The translations under genes and the position numbers were made by a program. This document shows positions 17,340-27,100 of a stretch of 40,040 nt of DNA, in pieces. A model generated the notes under the pieces. The model was not told the origin of the DNA. It saw nothing but the letters and a program-made list of their open reading frames with translations, and made no database searches. Source of the DNA: a virus; IMG/VR virus record IMGVR_UViG_3300042453_002208, positions 1 through 40,040 of that record; one strand, 5' to 3'. The first letter of the stretch is position 1, and every line of letters begins with the position of its first letter.

Positions 17340-19067
17340 TTACGCTGGGAAAGTAGCTCCAGTTGGTGTAATGTTGAAATCTAAGTAAATAAATTCAGCA
17401 GTCTTAGTAGGTTGTAAATAAATTTGTCCTACCATTTGATTTTGGTCAATTACTGTTGGTGTGTTATTACTATCATCCATTATTACTCGGAATGCATACA
17501 AACCTTGTCTTTGCTGAACTGATTCTAAGTATGGGTTAACTTGTGCTAAGAAGTTATTTCTTGTAGCTGCTGTATTTTGTTCAAATACTAAGTTGTTAGC
17601 AACTTGAGAAATGTAGTTCTTAAGAGCAATTAACAAGCGACGAACATTTACACGATCTAAAGCACTTGCTCTAGTTTGTAATGTCTTTTGTCCATATACT
17701 ACTACTCCAGTTCCTGGGAATGTAGCGATTGGGTTTACTTTTCCGTTATATAAAGTATCTCTATCACCTTGTGGTAAACGTCTTTCAGCCATAATTACTT
17801 GAGACAATCCACCTCTGTTTATACCTGCTGGTGCAAACCATGGTTCAGAAACACTATCATTATAAGCATATACTCCAGCAATTACAGTTGAAGCAGGTAC
17901 CCAAACGTTTTGTCCTGAGTCTGGGTCTTGTACTTGGCACCATGGCCAGTAAGTAGCAGCGTATGAAGTATTTCTAGCAGATGCTTGAGCAGTTACTGTA
18001 GTAACACTTCCTGCTCCATAAGCAACCATATCAGTTACATAAATAGCGTCCCCACGATTTTGAGTATTTGATATAATACTAGTTATAGGAGAAGAGTAAT
18101 CAACATTATATAAACCAGGTGTTAATATTACATTATACTTATAATCATCTTGATTTGCTAATAAAGCAATCATGTTATCGTAGTTTCCAGCTGTTAAACC
18201 TTGAGTATCAGTACTTCCAATTTGATCATAGAATTTAGCACCTGCTTTTATAGCACCAGATGCTCCACCAAATGATCCACTTGCATTAATAGGTAATGAA
18301 CCAGTATATGTTGGGTTAGGAGTACCTGCGTTACTAAAGTAATTAGGTGTAGTTATGTTAACTGATTTAACTCTCACATAAGCTGAGTTGTTAGGGAAAC
18401 TACCAGTTAATTGTAAATACTTGGTTTGGGTTCCACTATCTGTTCTTAAAGTGTATTTCTGGTCTCCAATTACTTTAGCTACATATGTAGAAGCAAATGG
18501 GTCTAATGATAAATTAGTCCAAGTTTCTAATACTGTTTGTTCTAAAGTATTATCATTACCTTGACGAACCAGCAAATCGAATGTACCAGATGAAGTATTT
18601 GAGTTAACAATCTGCCATCTAATATTATTTGCAGTACCATTAGTTAAAGCTCCAGTTGAATCTTCAGATCCTGAGCTGTTCATTATAGTACCTTCAGAAA
18701 TTGTTTCTAAGACAAATACTGGGGTTGATACTCCTGTGCTACCACTTGCGATTAAGCTACTTGTAGCAGGGGTATAAGATCCTGTTACTACACGAGCAAC
18801 TAATAATGAAGTGCCTCCGTTTTGGAAGTAGTTATAAGCTGCTATAGAAGTAAAGTAAGTATAAGTTTGAGCTGGGCTACCACTTGATAATGTAGTACCA
18901 AAAATTTGTTGGTATTGAGAATAAGAAGTAACTACTGTAGGTATCTCTACAGGTCCTTTCACGGTTGGGCCTATAATAGCGGCACCAACAGTTACAGGGC
19001 CTCGAGAGACAAATGAAGTATCATTTTCTCTTGCTAATACGCCTGGTGATATTAGAGTTTCTGCCAT
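17340..19067 (-). CDS. gp18: Tail sheath protein gp18
   Basis: 575 residues (T4 gp18: 659). The N-terminus ETLISPGVLARENDTSFVSR then GPVTVGAAIIGPTVKGPVE is the sheath N-arm and first domain. The C-terminal domain contains RASALDRVNVRRLLIALKNY and ends in TAEFIYLDFNITPTGATF, the strands that interlock neighbouring subunits. The central part (about residues 85-300) is variable and Ser/Thr-rich, as in the surface domains of sheath proteins. Role: the contractile sheath around the tube. An ATATTTATA element lies 25 nt upstream. It precedes gp19 in the standard order. Confidence 0.93.
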   Translation of the reverse strand: MAETLISPGVLARENDTSFVSRGPVTVGAAIIGPTVKGPVEIPTVVTSYSQYQQIFGTTLSSGSPAQTYTYFTSIAAYNYFQNGGTSLLVARVVTGSYTPATSSLIASGSTGVSTPVFVLETISEGTIMNSSGSEDSTGALTNGTANNIRWQIVNSNTSSGTFDLLVRQGNDNTLEQTVLETWTNLSLDPFASTYVAKVIGDQKYTLRTDSGTQTKYLQLTGSFPNNSAYVRVKSVNITTPNYFSNAGTPNPTYTGSLPINASGSFGGASGAIKAGAKFYDQIGSTDTQGLTAGNYDNMIALLANQDDYKYNVILTPGLYNVDYSSPITSIISNTQNRGDAIYVTDMVAYGAGSVTTVTAQASARNTSYAATYWPWCQVQDPDSGQNVWVPASTVIAGVYAYNDSVSEPWFAPAGINRGGLSQVIMAERRLPQGDRDTLYNGKVNPIATFPGTGVVVYGQKTLQTRASALDRVNVRRLLIALKNYISQVANNLVFEQNTAATRNNFLAQVNPYLESVQQRQGLYAFRVIMDDSNNTPTVIDQNQMVGQIYLQPTKTAEFIYLDFNITPTGATFPA

Positions 19068-19092
19068 GTTTTTATTTGTGTATTAATTTTAT

Positions 19093-19101
19093 TATAAATA
19101 T
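19093..19101 (-). promoter_or_regulatory. ATATTTATA element, tail sheath
   Basis: Exact 9-mer 25 nt upstream of the ATG at 19067. Confidence 0.45.
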
Positions 19102-19118
19102 CTTGGGTTTTGTTAAAA

Positions 19119-19370
19119 TCATGAAACCGGGATGAACTCTCCTTTTTCTAAATCAATATTCCCATCACCATATTTTTCTTGAAGTTCTTTAGCTACTTTA
19201 GTTTCTTCTTCAACTTGTTTTTGAAGTTGTGCTTTTAAAGCTTGTTTATCTAATTCTAAAAGTTGAATACGATACTCTACTGTTCCTAATGCTTGAACCA
19301 AGTTAGATTGGTTAGTTTGAATTGCCTTTAAAGATTGAATTTCTTCTTGTGTTAAAACTTTGTTTTCCAT
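19119..19370 (-). CDS. Small coiled-coil protein (83 aa), hypothetical
   Basis: 83 residues, almost entirely helical with heptad spacing: LTQEEIQSLKAIQTNQSNLV, then RIQLLELDKQALKAQLQKQV, ending YGDGNIDLEKGEFIPVS. I recall similar short coiled-coil proteins between neck and sheath genes of environmental T4-type phages, none with an assigned function. It has its own ATATTTATA element (25 nt upstream, overlapping the end of gp15). It may be an assembly factor or minor tail protein. The gene is convincing; the role is not known. Confidence 0.72.
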   Translation of the reverse strand: MENKVLTQEEIQSLKAIQTNQSNLVQALGTVEYRIQLLELDKQALKAQLQKQVEEETKVAKELQEKYGDGNIDLEKGEFIPVS

Positions 19371-19395
19371 AAAATTATTTTTTGTTATTGTTTAT

Positions 19396-19404
19396 TATAA
19401 ATAT
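19396..19404 (-). promoter_or_regulatory. ATATTTATA element, coiled-coil protein
   Basis: Exact 9-mer 25 nt upstream of the ATG at 19370, touching the stop of the gp15-like gene. Confidence 0.43.
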
Positions 19405-20291
19405 CACGAAGAGGGTGGTAAATTATTAATGTCTGAAACTGTCTCAGTGCCAAATATTAATTTATTACGATCGGAAAATTTAGGAATAAATGTAGTATCT
19501 TTTTGTATTACATCTGGGATAATGTATCCAAACATTCTGAGTGTAAAAGTACTTCTAACTATCCTTTCAGCACTGTCTGCTAATTCAACTGTTGTAGCAA
19601 AAGCATCAATATTTGTTTTAAATTTAAAACGTTCAGGATCACCCCAATAAGCATCAGACGCGTATTCTACAGCTTCAATTATTTTATTTAATTGGTCATT
19701 ATAATAAGTAAATACAGCACAATCATAAGTTACAGTCACATAGTCCGGTACTACAGTAGCATATAATGTTTGTTCTGGTTTGATACCATTTAGTATATTG
19801 AACTTGGTGTAAGCATTTTGTCGACTATATTTTTTGCCAGTAACAGCTATATTATGAGGGTTATTAGCATCTAATTTATTAGTAAGCGATCTATTTTTTT
19901 CAACATTATTTCTTTTAAACATCAATAATGGGGCCATTAAACGACCTTGCAAATCTCTTAAATACCCTGTTTTTTGAAATGAAGCCCATTTTTCAGGTGA
20001 ACCATATATTACAGGAACATCTAATAATTCTCCATTTTGTTTAACTGTTGGTCTAATAACATTTTGAAAATAATACATCACAGCCCAATCTAAATCTTCT
20101 AAACCAATAGACAAAGGTTTAGTAGTATCATTTTTAAATGATGTTTGGTTTGCTCTATTAGCTGTATTAGCATCATTTGGGTTACCAGCAGGAGAAAAGC
20201 CAGGAGCATCAACTGGAGGGATGTATGGATCCTGTAGTTGTCTACTAATTTCTTTTTGAGTTTTAGGTATTGGTTTTCTTTGCTTGGTCAT
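19404..20291 (-). CDS. gp15: Tail completion and sheath stabiliser protein, gp15-like
   Basis: 295 residues. Gp15-type features include LDWAVMYYFQNVIRPTVKQN followed by VPVIYGSPEKWASFQKTGYL and RLMAPLLMFKR; the VxYGSPE and PLLxFKR phrases match the gp15 family. In T4, gp15 caps the finished tail, stabilises the sheath and joins the tail to the neck. Residues 1-60 are Pro/Asn-rich and probably flexible. Its start overlaps the gp14-like stop (TAATG), so gp13-gp14-gp15 form one coupled set. T4 gp15 is 272 residues. Confidence 0.83.
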   Translation of the reverse strand: MTKQRKPIPKTQKEISRQLQDPYIPPVDAPGFSPAGNPNDANTANRANQTSFKNDTTKPLSIGLEDLDWAVMYYFQNVIRPTVKQNGELLDVPVIYGSPEKWASFQKTGYLRDLQGRLMAPLLMFKRNNVEKNRSLTNKLDANNPHNIAVTGKKYSRQNAYTKFNILNGIKPEQTLYATVVPDYVTVTYDCAVFTYYNDQLNKIIEAVEYASDAYWGDPERFKFKTNIDAFATTVELADSAERIVRSTFTLRMFGYIIPDVIQKDTTFIPKFSDRNKLIFGTETVSDINNLPPSS

Positions 20292-20800
20292 TATAATCTT
20301 TGTTTAACAATATTTACTCTATCTGCTGGTATGTAATGTGTTTCACAGATCACACTTACATTATATCCAAAGTTTTCTAAGCCTGGGTTTAATGGGTTTT
20401 GAGCATATGGGTAATCTGGGTCTTTACCTGCAAAGAATTGTCTAATGTTTGTGTTGTCAACTTCAAAGTATGATTCTTGGTATAGCAATACATCTCCAAC
20501 CTCAGGGTGAACGTTAGCATCTACTAAATCATCTCTTAAAAATGCGGCTTTAATGCTCCAGTTAAAATCAACACCAAATTCACTTGTAGGACTTGTGTTG
20601 TCAGCTACAGTAATCAAAGCATTTAACAATATTGGGCCATCAAAAAACTTACCACCTGATGCTTCTCCGTACATGTTTACTTTAGTTTTATCTAAAACAT
20701 ACTTGTAGAATGCAATTTGTTGAGTAATAACATCTCCTAACAACTCACGGTTGATTTTTCTAAACATTGAGACATCTCTTGCTGATCCAAATATTGCCAT
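20291..20800 (-). CDS. gp14: Neck protein gp14-like
   Basis: 169 residues. The sequence FRKINRELLGDVITQQIAFY followed by VNMYGEASGGKFF and later AAFLRDDLVDANVHPEVGDV is typical of the neck protein annotated gp14 in T4-type environmental phages; PLNPGLENFGYNVSVICETH near the C-terminus is also characteristic. Role by family: part of the head-completion or neck ring that seals the portal and accepts the tail. It overlaps both neighbours by one base (TAATG), fitting stoichiometric synthesis with gp13 and gp15. It is shorter than T4 gp14 (256), so the correspondence is by context plus family. Confidence 0.75.
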   Translation of the reverse strand: MAIFGSARDVSMFRKINRELLGDVITQQIAFYKYVLDKTKVNMYGEASGGKFFDGPILLNALITVADNTSPTSEFGVDFNWSIKAAFLRDDLVDANVHPEVGDVLLYQESYFEVDNTNIRQFFAGKDPDYPYAQNPLNPGLENFGYNVSVICETHYIPADRVNIVKQRL

Positions 20801-21960
20801 TATCCGATGTATATAGTCATTGGTACATTATTAATTTCTTGTTTTCTAAAATCACTTTCTTGAGCACGTCTTTCAAGTAAAGCACGTTTAGAAGTTTCAT
20901 CAAAATACCCTCTTAATCTTTCTATTAAAGCTGTTTTTTCAGCTGTAGCAGCTGATAGTAAGTCTGCTTGGTTTAGAGTCATGTTTTGGTCAGGTATAGG
21001 AACTGTTGAGTATTTTCCTCTAACATATCCTAGCATTTCCTTACACAACGCTAAAGTGTATTCAAATATCCATTGTCTACCAACTGAGTTGATTTGTGTG
21101 TAGGTAGGGTTACCATATGGAGCATTTGACGGGTTAGTAACGGTGTTGGTTTGTATTAAACCATTAGCTAAGCGTTCATTTAATTTAATATATTCAAACC
21201 AGATATACCCTCCTCTACTGTCATCATTATATGGGATTGGGAAAATTTTTAGTTTATTGTTTATGATTTCAAAAGTATAAGATGATAAGCGAATTGTATT
21301 GCTTAATTCTATACCTTGAACTACAGCAGCATCAAATGCTACAGGCATCATCAAATATCCACCTCCATACCCCCCACCATATACACCACCATATATACCA
21401 GCTGCTGGTACTCCTCCTAATCCACTAAATGCCCCTAAACCATAGGGTGCATACATTTGGTTTACAGCAGGTACGGCTTGGTAAAATACTTTTTTAATTT
21501 CTATTCCACCTACAATTCCATTATTTGTAGCCCAAGCTGCTAAATCGTATTCTTGGACACTGCCAGTTATAGCTATAGATCCACTATACCAGGTTACATT
21601 TCCTCCGGCACCTGCTTCTTCACCATATTGTTGTGATAAACGAACAATATTAGCCATATTTGGCGTAATAAGCGCGTTATTTAAATTCGAGCCCGTAGGT
21701 GCACCCTCCAATGATAACATATTATCTCGCACTTGATACGCATAGAGTTCGTTACCATATGTAGTAATTGCTTCTTCAAAAGCAGCGTAGAAGTTTAAAT
21801 CTTGCAATTCAACTTCCATAATAGGATATCCTAATCGACGAGCACAAAATGTAGTTACTTTATCAGCATCAATTTGAAATTGGTAGTCATAGTCATAAAA
21901 CCCAAATGGAGTCATTCCGGGTACAAATGAACTAGAACCAGGATATATAGGAATATTCAT
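20800..21960 (-). CDS. gp13: Neck protein gp13-like
   Basis: 386 residues. A conserved N-terminal region (ADKVTTFCARRLGYPIMEVE, then LQDLNFYAAFEEAITTYGNE) and a helical C-terminus (WIFEYTLALCKEMLGYVRGK) match the gp13-type head completion/connector proteins. Between them lies a Gly/Tyr-rich insert near residues 180-210 with repeated GGVYGGGYGGGY, unusual and probably a flexible loop. Role by family: connector below the portal that closes the filled head. First of the coupled gp13-gp14-gp15 set; an ATATTTATA element is 14 nt upstream. T4 gp13 is 309 residues; the Gly-rich insert accounts for part of the excess. Confidence 0.78.
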   Translation of the reverse strand: MNIPIYPGSSSFVPGMTPFGFYDYDYQFQIDADKVTTFCARRLGYPIMEVELQDLNFYAAFEEAITTYGNELYAYQVRDNMLSLEGAPTGSNLNNALITPNMANIVRLSQQYGEEAGAGGNVTWYSGSIAITGSVQEYDLAAWATNNGIVGGIEIKKVFYQAVPAVNQMYAPYGLGAFSGLGGVPAAGIYGGVYGGGYGGGYLMMPVAFDAAVVQGIELSNTIRLSSYTFEIINNKLKIFPIPYNDDSRGGYIWFEYIKLNERLANGLIQTNTVTNPSNAPYGNPTYTQINSVGRQWIFEYTLALCKEMLGYVRGKYSTVPIPDQNMTLNQADLLSAATAEKTALIERLRGYFDETSKRALLERRAQESDFRKQEINNVPMTIYIG

Positions 21961-21974
21961 GTGTTAGATTTTGT

Positions 21975-21983
21975 TATAAATAT
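21975..21983 (-). promoter_or_regulatory. ATATTTATA element, gp13-gp14-gp15 unit
   Basis: Exact 9-mer 14 nt upstream of the ATG at 21960; the two following genes are joined by TAATG and have none. Confidence 0.45.
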
Positions 21984-21992
21984 ATCAATTTA

Positions 21993-22697
21993 TTACAATC
22001 CAAATCTAGTTTTTGTAGCGTTGTAGTTTTGGAGTACTTCTTGTTCAGTTAGTGTTCTGTTATAGACAAACGCATTAGCAACTCTTCCATCACTGTAGTA
22101 AGATCCGCCTCTCATTATTTCAAAGTCTCTACTAAAAATATTAGTTGAGCCAGATTTTGCAGTACCTGTGGTTTTTGTTAATATACCATTTTTTATACCA
22201 TATAAAGTAGTTGTTGTACCGTCATATGTAGCAACCGCATTAATCCAAATTCCAGTTGTCACATAATTACCTAAAGCAACTGGATAACAAGTACCTCCCG
22301 CAGCAGGACCATAATCATTGTAAAATTGCAAACTACCACCAGTATTAACTACTAAACCTAAATTACTACCACATGCGTATACTAAAGTACCAATTAATCC
22401 TCTTAAAACATCAATTGTATCTAACTGGAATGTAATTCCTATGGTGATATTAGTCTGACCTTGGATTAGATTTTTAGTTTCGGGGTTTGTTGTAACATAG
22501 TCATTTACTCCGTCAAATTCTATACTACCACCATTTTGGTTACTAAAAGTAGATCCATTTATTAAGCTTCCACTTACTAATGGATTAGTTAAATTTCTCC
22601 AAATAGTACTACCACTAGTATAACTCTTTGTATTACCAGCATCTAATGCTAATACTAATCCATTAGTAACAATACTATTTCTTGTGTTTACAGCCAT
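21993..22697 (-). CDS. LamG / concanavalin A-like jellyroll protein, copy 3
   Basis: I place the start at ATG 22697 (MAVNTRNSIVTNGLVLALDA) rather than an upstream TTG at 22712, because the ATG aligns with the two sister genes and leaves a 1-nt gap after the preceding stop. 234 residues. Signature: IVTNGLVLALDAGNTKSY, STIWRNL, NGGSIEFDGVNDYV, and a C-terminal NAFVYNRTLTEQEVLQNYNA, the ending common to phage LamG proteins. The fold usually binds carbohydrate, so a receptor-binding or fibre-decorating role is likely. Last of three tandem paralogues following the giant fibre; the neck gene set follows. Confidence 0.85.
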   Translation of the reverse strand: MAVNTRNSIVTNGLVLALDAGNTKSYTSGSTIWRNLTNPLVSGSLINGSTFSNQNGGSIEFDGVNDYVTTNPETKNLIQGQTNITIGITFQLDTIDVLRGLIGTLVYACGSNLGLVVNTGGSLQFYNDYGPAAGGTCYPVALGNYVTTGIWINAVATYDGTTTTLYGIKNGILTKTTGTAKSGSTNIFSRDFEIMRGGSYYSDGRVANAFVYNRTLTEQEVLQNYNATKTRFGL

Positions 22698-22698
22698 A

Positions 22699-23427
22699 TT
22701 ATGATAATCCAAATCGTGATTTGAGTGAGTTGTAGTTTTGGGTGATTTCTTGAGCTGAAAGCGTTCTATTGTAGATTCTGTTTACGTATATGTTACCAAT
22801 AAAAACTGCGTTAGTATTCCCTAGATTTCCTCCACCAACACTAACTAGATCATTGTTATATGGAGTAATTGGTTTTCCTGTTAAATTTTGAGTTCCAGAT
22901 AAAAGACCGTTTATATACAATGATATTTGGGTACCAGATGAGTTAGCAGCAAATACTAAATGGGATACTGTATTAAGTATGTTACCTATTGTAAAGGTAT
23001 TGAATATTAAACTTTCACTATTATCTCTGTGTATAAAACTAACACTGCCTGAAGTTGTTATTTGGGTTGCGTAATTGAATGTGCTTGCTGGTCCTTTTGT
23101 CAAAATCATATTGGTCAAACCGAAATAGGTCCCAGGTTGAAGTGCAGTAGGTTTGACCCAATGTTCTAATGTAAAGCTACCGCTTGTAAAAGATAGTGGG
23201 GAGGTTGTTGAAAACGAGCCGAAAGAAATATAATCATTACTTCCATCAAATACAATAGTACCTCCATTTTGGTTGCTGAAAGTAGGTCCGTTTATAAAAC
23301 TTCCATTAAAACTATTCCCACTTAAATCTCTCCAAGTAGTACTTCCACTTACATAACTTTTAGTGTTAGCAGCATCTAAATTTAATACTAATCCGTTTGT
23401 TACTATGGTAGGTGTTCCGTATATCAT
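22699..23427 (-). CDS. LamG / concanavalin A-like jellyroll protein, copy 2
   Basis: 242 residues. Same architecture as its neighbours: TIVTNGLVLNLDAANTKSYV, STTWRDLSGNSFNGSF, NGGTIVFDGSNDYISFG, a central FTLEHWVKPTAL and a terminal IYVNRIYNRTLSAQEITQNY. This copy keeps the classical full WRDLSGN motif and the aromatic strand (EHWVKP). Its ATG overlaps the stop of copy 1 by four bases (ATGA), giving coupled translation. Likely a virion surface carbohydrate-binding module; ligand unknown. Confidence 0.86.
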   Translation of the reverse strand: MIYGTPTIVTNGLVLNLDAANTKSYVSGSTTWRDLSGNSFNGSFINGPTFSNQNGGTIVFDGSNDYISFGSFSTTSPLSFTSGSFTLEHWVKPTALQPGTYFGLTNMILTKGPASTFNYATQITTSGSVSFIHRDNSESLIFNTFTIGNILNTVSHLVFAANSSGTQISLYINGLLSGTQNLTGKPITPYNNDLVSVGGGNLGNTNAVFIGNIYVNRIYNRTLSAQEITQNYNSLKSRFGLS

Positions 23428-24128
23428 AAGCCAAACCTCCCTTTTGTTGCGTTGTAATTTTGAGTGATTTCTTGTGCTGAAAGTTCTCTGTTATAGATTT
23501 TTACATCATATATATTACCTTGGGTAAAATTTCCTGGAGCTGTTCCATCACTACATCCTACTTGGTTTATTAGATTAGAACCTGTAATATATAAAGATCC
23601 TATTATTCTTGTATTATTTAAAACTCCATTTATATATAGGTTTAACACTGTAGATGCAGTATTAAAGGTTCCAACTACATTATATATAATAGAAGTAGAT
23701 GGAGAAAAAGAGGATGTTATTCCAATGTAAGATCCTCCTACAGTTTTACCAGATACAAAAAATTTATCCCCAATATTAGTCCACCCTAATATAGCTGTTT
23801 GATCAAAATTTGGGGCTGCGTTACTTCTTCCAAAATATACAGCTGTTCCTACTTTAGGTGTATATTTGATCCAAGTACTAACTGTATAGGAGCCAGGGAT
23901 TATGTTAGTTGTCCCACAATTTACATGATCATTTACTCCATCAAATACTATACTTCCTCCATTTTGACTATCAAATGTAGGTCCATTAATTAAACTACCA
24001 CTTAATGTAGGATTACCTAAACTAAACCAATTTGTAGACCCAGATGTGTAAGACTTAGGATTAGCGGCATCTAATGCAAGTACTAATCCATTAGTAACTA
24101 TTGGAGGTGTATTTTTGAATATAGCCAT
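23424..24128 (-). CDS. LamG / concanavalin A-like jellyroll protein, copy 1
   Basis: 234 residues. Features: PIVTNGLVLALDAANPKSYT, STNWFSLGNPTLSGSLI, NGGSIVFDGVNDHVNCG, SYTVSTWIKYTP, and a terminal IYDVKIYNRELSAQEITQNY. It follows the fibre stop by 2 nt and overlaps the next paralogue by four bases, so fibre and all three LamG proteins are probably one transcript. Divergence from the other two is greatest in the middle strands, where ligand-binding loops of this fold lie, consistent with diversification after duplication. Confidence 0.85.
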   Translation of the reverse strand: MAIFKNTPPIVTNGLVLALDAANPKSYTSGSTNWFSLGNPTLSGSLINGPTFDSQNGGSIVFDGVNDHVNCGTTNIIPGSYTVSTWIKYTPKVGTAVYFGRSNAAPNFDQTAILGWTNIGDKFFVSGKTVGGSYIGITSSFSPSTSIIYNVVGTFNTASTVLNLYINGVLNNTRIIGSLYITGSNLINQVGCSDGTAPGNFTQGNIYDVKIYNRELSAQEITQNYNATKGRFGL

Positions 24129-24130
24129 AA

Positions 24131-27100
24131 TTAAGCGAAACTTGAACTTCTATATCTTGTACCGTCATATATAAATAACAATGATCCACTCCAATATGCA
24201 CTTCCTGTTTGTGGAGCAACTGATTGAGATAATGGTAATATAAAACTACCACTTACCCTCATTGTTCCGTAAATATTTACTTGTGAACCTGTTTTCTCAA
24301 ATATTTTGTTTGGGAAATCATATATGTTAACATCCCAGTTACTTGTAGCCTCTATAATTGGGATACCAGATACATCATTTACCATGTAAATACTTCCTGA
24401 TGTTACATCTGTTACTGTCAGTTGGCTTCCTGCACTTGTTGATCCAAAATCTGCTATTATGTTTGATCCACTTGTAGCAGTTGCGTTACTTGAAGTAAAT
24501 GTTGCTGCTACTCGGAATGCAGTTTCTGTTTGTGATCCTGTTGTTTGGAAGAATGTAGGTGTAATACTTACACCATAATATTGTCCTCCAACTATATTAC
24601 TAGCTGATATAATAGGCGATATGCTAAATGCAGATTGTGATGCTGCAAGTGACATTGTAGGTGAAGTAAATGCTACTTGACCATTGTCTAAAACAGATAA
24701 TAGGTTAGTTGGTGTACTATTTTGTACTAGGAGTGCTGTTGTTGCAGATGTTGCTCCTGATCCTCTAACTACTAAGCGACCAGAGTCTGTTGTTGTACCA
24801 ATGGCGAAGTTTCCGTTTGAAAATATACGCGCTTTTTCGCTGTTTTGAAGAGTAAATTTTAACGCTGCTCCACCAAAACTACTATTTACAACTGTATCTC
24901 CTGTACTTGTGTCATAGTATAAAATATAATCAGTATTACTTCTGAATAAACCTGATTTTGTACTTGTTGTTTGGAGAGATAACCACAATGGGGTGGCGTT
25001 TTGTTGATAAGAACGAACTTCCCCAAATGTTGTCGAACCACCGCTTGAGTGTAAGTTGTTTCCACTTGAAATAATTCCATTTGCTGTAAGTGTTGAGAAT
25101 GGTGTAGCTGTACCAATCCCTACATTACCACTTCCACTTACAAATAGTATACTTGACGAGGCAGGTGAGTCTATTCTTAGTAAAGTATCTGATGATGATC
25201 CTGTAATGTATACTAGTGAACTACTTATATTTCTAACTAATAAATCTCGTCTATTAGCTAATAAACCAGTTGCAGTAACACCATCATATATTTCTAAAGA
25301 ACCAGTATTGTTTCTACGTAAACCTAAATCTTTAGTACCATTAGAGTCTGTTGTTTGAGACCATTGAATAGTTGCAGACCTACGTAGTAAGAAATCCGAT
25401 TGGTTAATTCTTATTTCTCCGCCATTTGTGCTTATTGTATTTGTATAGCTTATATCAGTACTTCGTAGAATACCATTTACAGTTAATTTATAAGTAGAAT
25501 CCAATGTCGATGTACCTATACCAACAGCACCACTTCCACTTACAAATATTATGTTTGAAGAGGCAGGTGAACCTACTCTAAATAGGGTATCAACTGAAGC
25601 ACCTGAGATATGGAGGGATGCTGATGGGACAATGATTCCAATACCTACATTTCCATTATCCAATGCAACTAATGAAGCACTAGCGTTTGTGTTTTCAACG
25701 CGGAGTGCTGTGGTAGCAGATGTTGCTCCAGCGCCTTTTATAGTAGTTTGACCATTGTTTAGAATTGTAGAACCGGTTACAGTTAGGTTATTTGTAATTC
25801 TTGTACTACCACTGACATCTAATCTGAAACCTGCGTCTGTGAATGTTCCTCCGTTTTGGAGAATAAGATTACCGGTTGTTCCCATAAATCGACCAGCAAA
25901 CACATAACCTAATTGGAATCCAAGTGTTCCTGTTGATGATGGTGAGTTTATTGTTGTTTCAGTATTATGCACATATACGTTATAACCACCAGCTGTGCCT
26001 GCGTTACTAATTCTTCCAGCACTTGGTAATCGTAAAGCTACTGATTGTACTCCAGTAAATGACCCAGCATTAAATGTAGGTTGAATATCTAATCCTACTA
26101 ACACATCATTGTTCGCAGAAGCAGATAGAGATGAACTAATTAACATTGTTCTAGCTATAGAACCTGTTGCTATAGTTGTACCACCTACAAATAAAGAACC
26201 AGAATTTGATCCGGTTGCATTGACTTGCAATCTATATCTGTTATCAGTAAATGTACCTCCATCTTGTAATAATAAGTTTCCAGTACCATCAAACCACTGT
26301 GCCCATGTGTTAGCATTATTACTTGCTATTCTTACACCTCCAGTATTATTACTTCGAATAGTACCTGTGTATAATTGATTTAAAGTACCATTTTGTACCC
26401 AAAGTGTAGCCCATACATTTCCAAAAGCACCTAATGTATAGGTGTTGTTTGCAGCAGGAACAAGATCCATTGTTCTAACTGAGCCACTTACATCTAACTT
26501 GTATCCTGAGTCAGTTGTTGTGCCTATAGCAAGGTTTCCATTAGCGAAGATTCTTGCACGTTCAAGATTGTTTGTACCTAAAATTAAATCACCCGCGTTG
26601 AATGTTCCAATGGCAAGTTTTTTAGTTCCGTCAGATGTTGCTTGACCAAATAAAGCATGTAGATTAGTTCTATTAACTCCAAATAAAGTACCACTAGCAG
26701 TAGATCCATAAGAGTTGATAGCAATATAATCGTTTTGGTCGTTACGCGCCATCAATCGTACTTGACCTGCGTTGTTAAAGTTCTTAAAATCTAATCCTGA
26801 AATTAAAGAACTATTTGAGGCAATGCCCACAGCCATATCAAAATTAATAGTATCAATTTGGCTGTAAACTTGATTATTTTGTTGTATTGTAAATTTTACA
26901 GCAGGTGTATTTGTTCCAATACCAACATTACCACTTCCACTTACATATAAAATATTTGAGTTAGTATCTGAGTCAAGTTTAAGTAGGATATCGCTTGATG
27001 AGCCGGATATGCCTAAGCGCCCTGCAGGAGAATCAGTGTTTATACCAAGTCTACCGTTTGTTCTATAATATACAGAACTAGCAGCACCTATAATACCACT

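Noticed and set aside
22698-22712. TTG start giving a 239-residue third LamG protein
   Set aside because: The ATG at 22697 aligns with the starts of the two sister genes and avoids overlap with the preceding stop.
21993-24128. Diversity-generating retroelement target among LamG copies
   Set aside because: No reverse transcriptase, template repeat or adenine-biased near-identical repeat is seen in the window.
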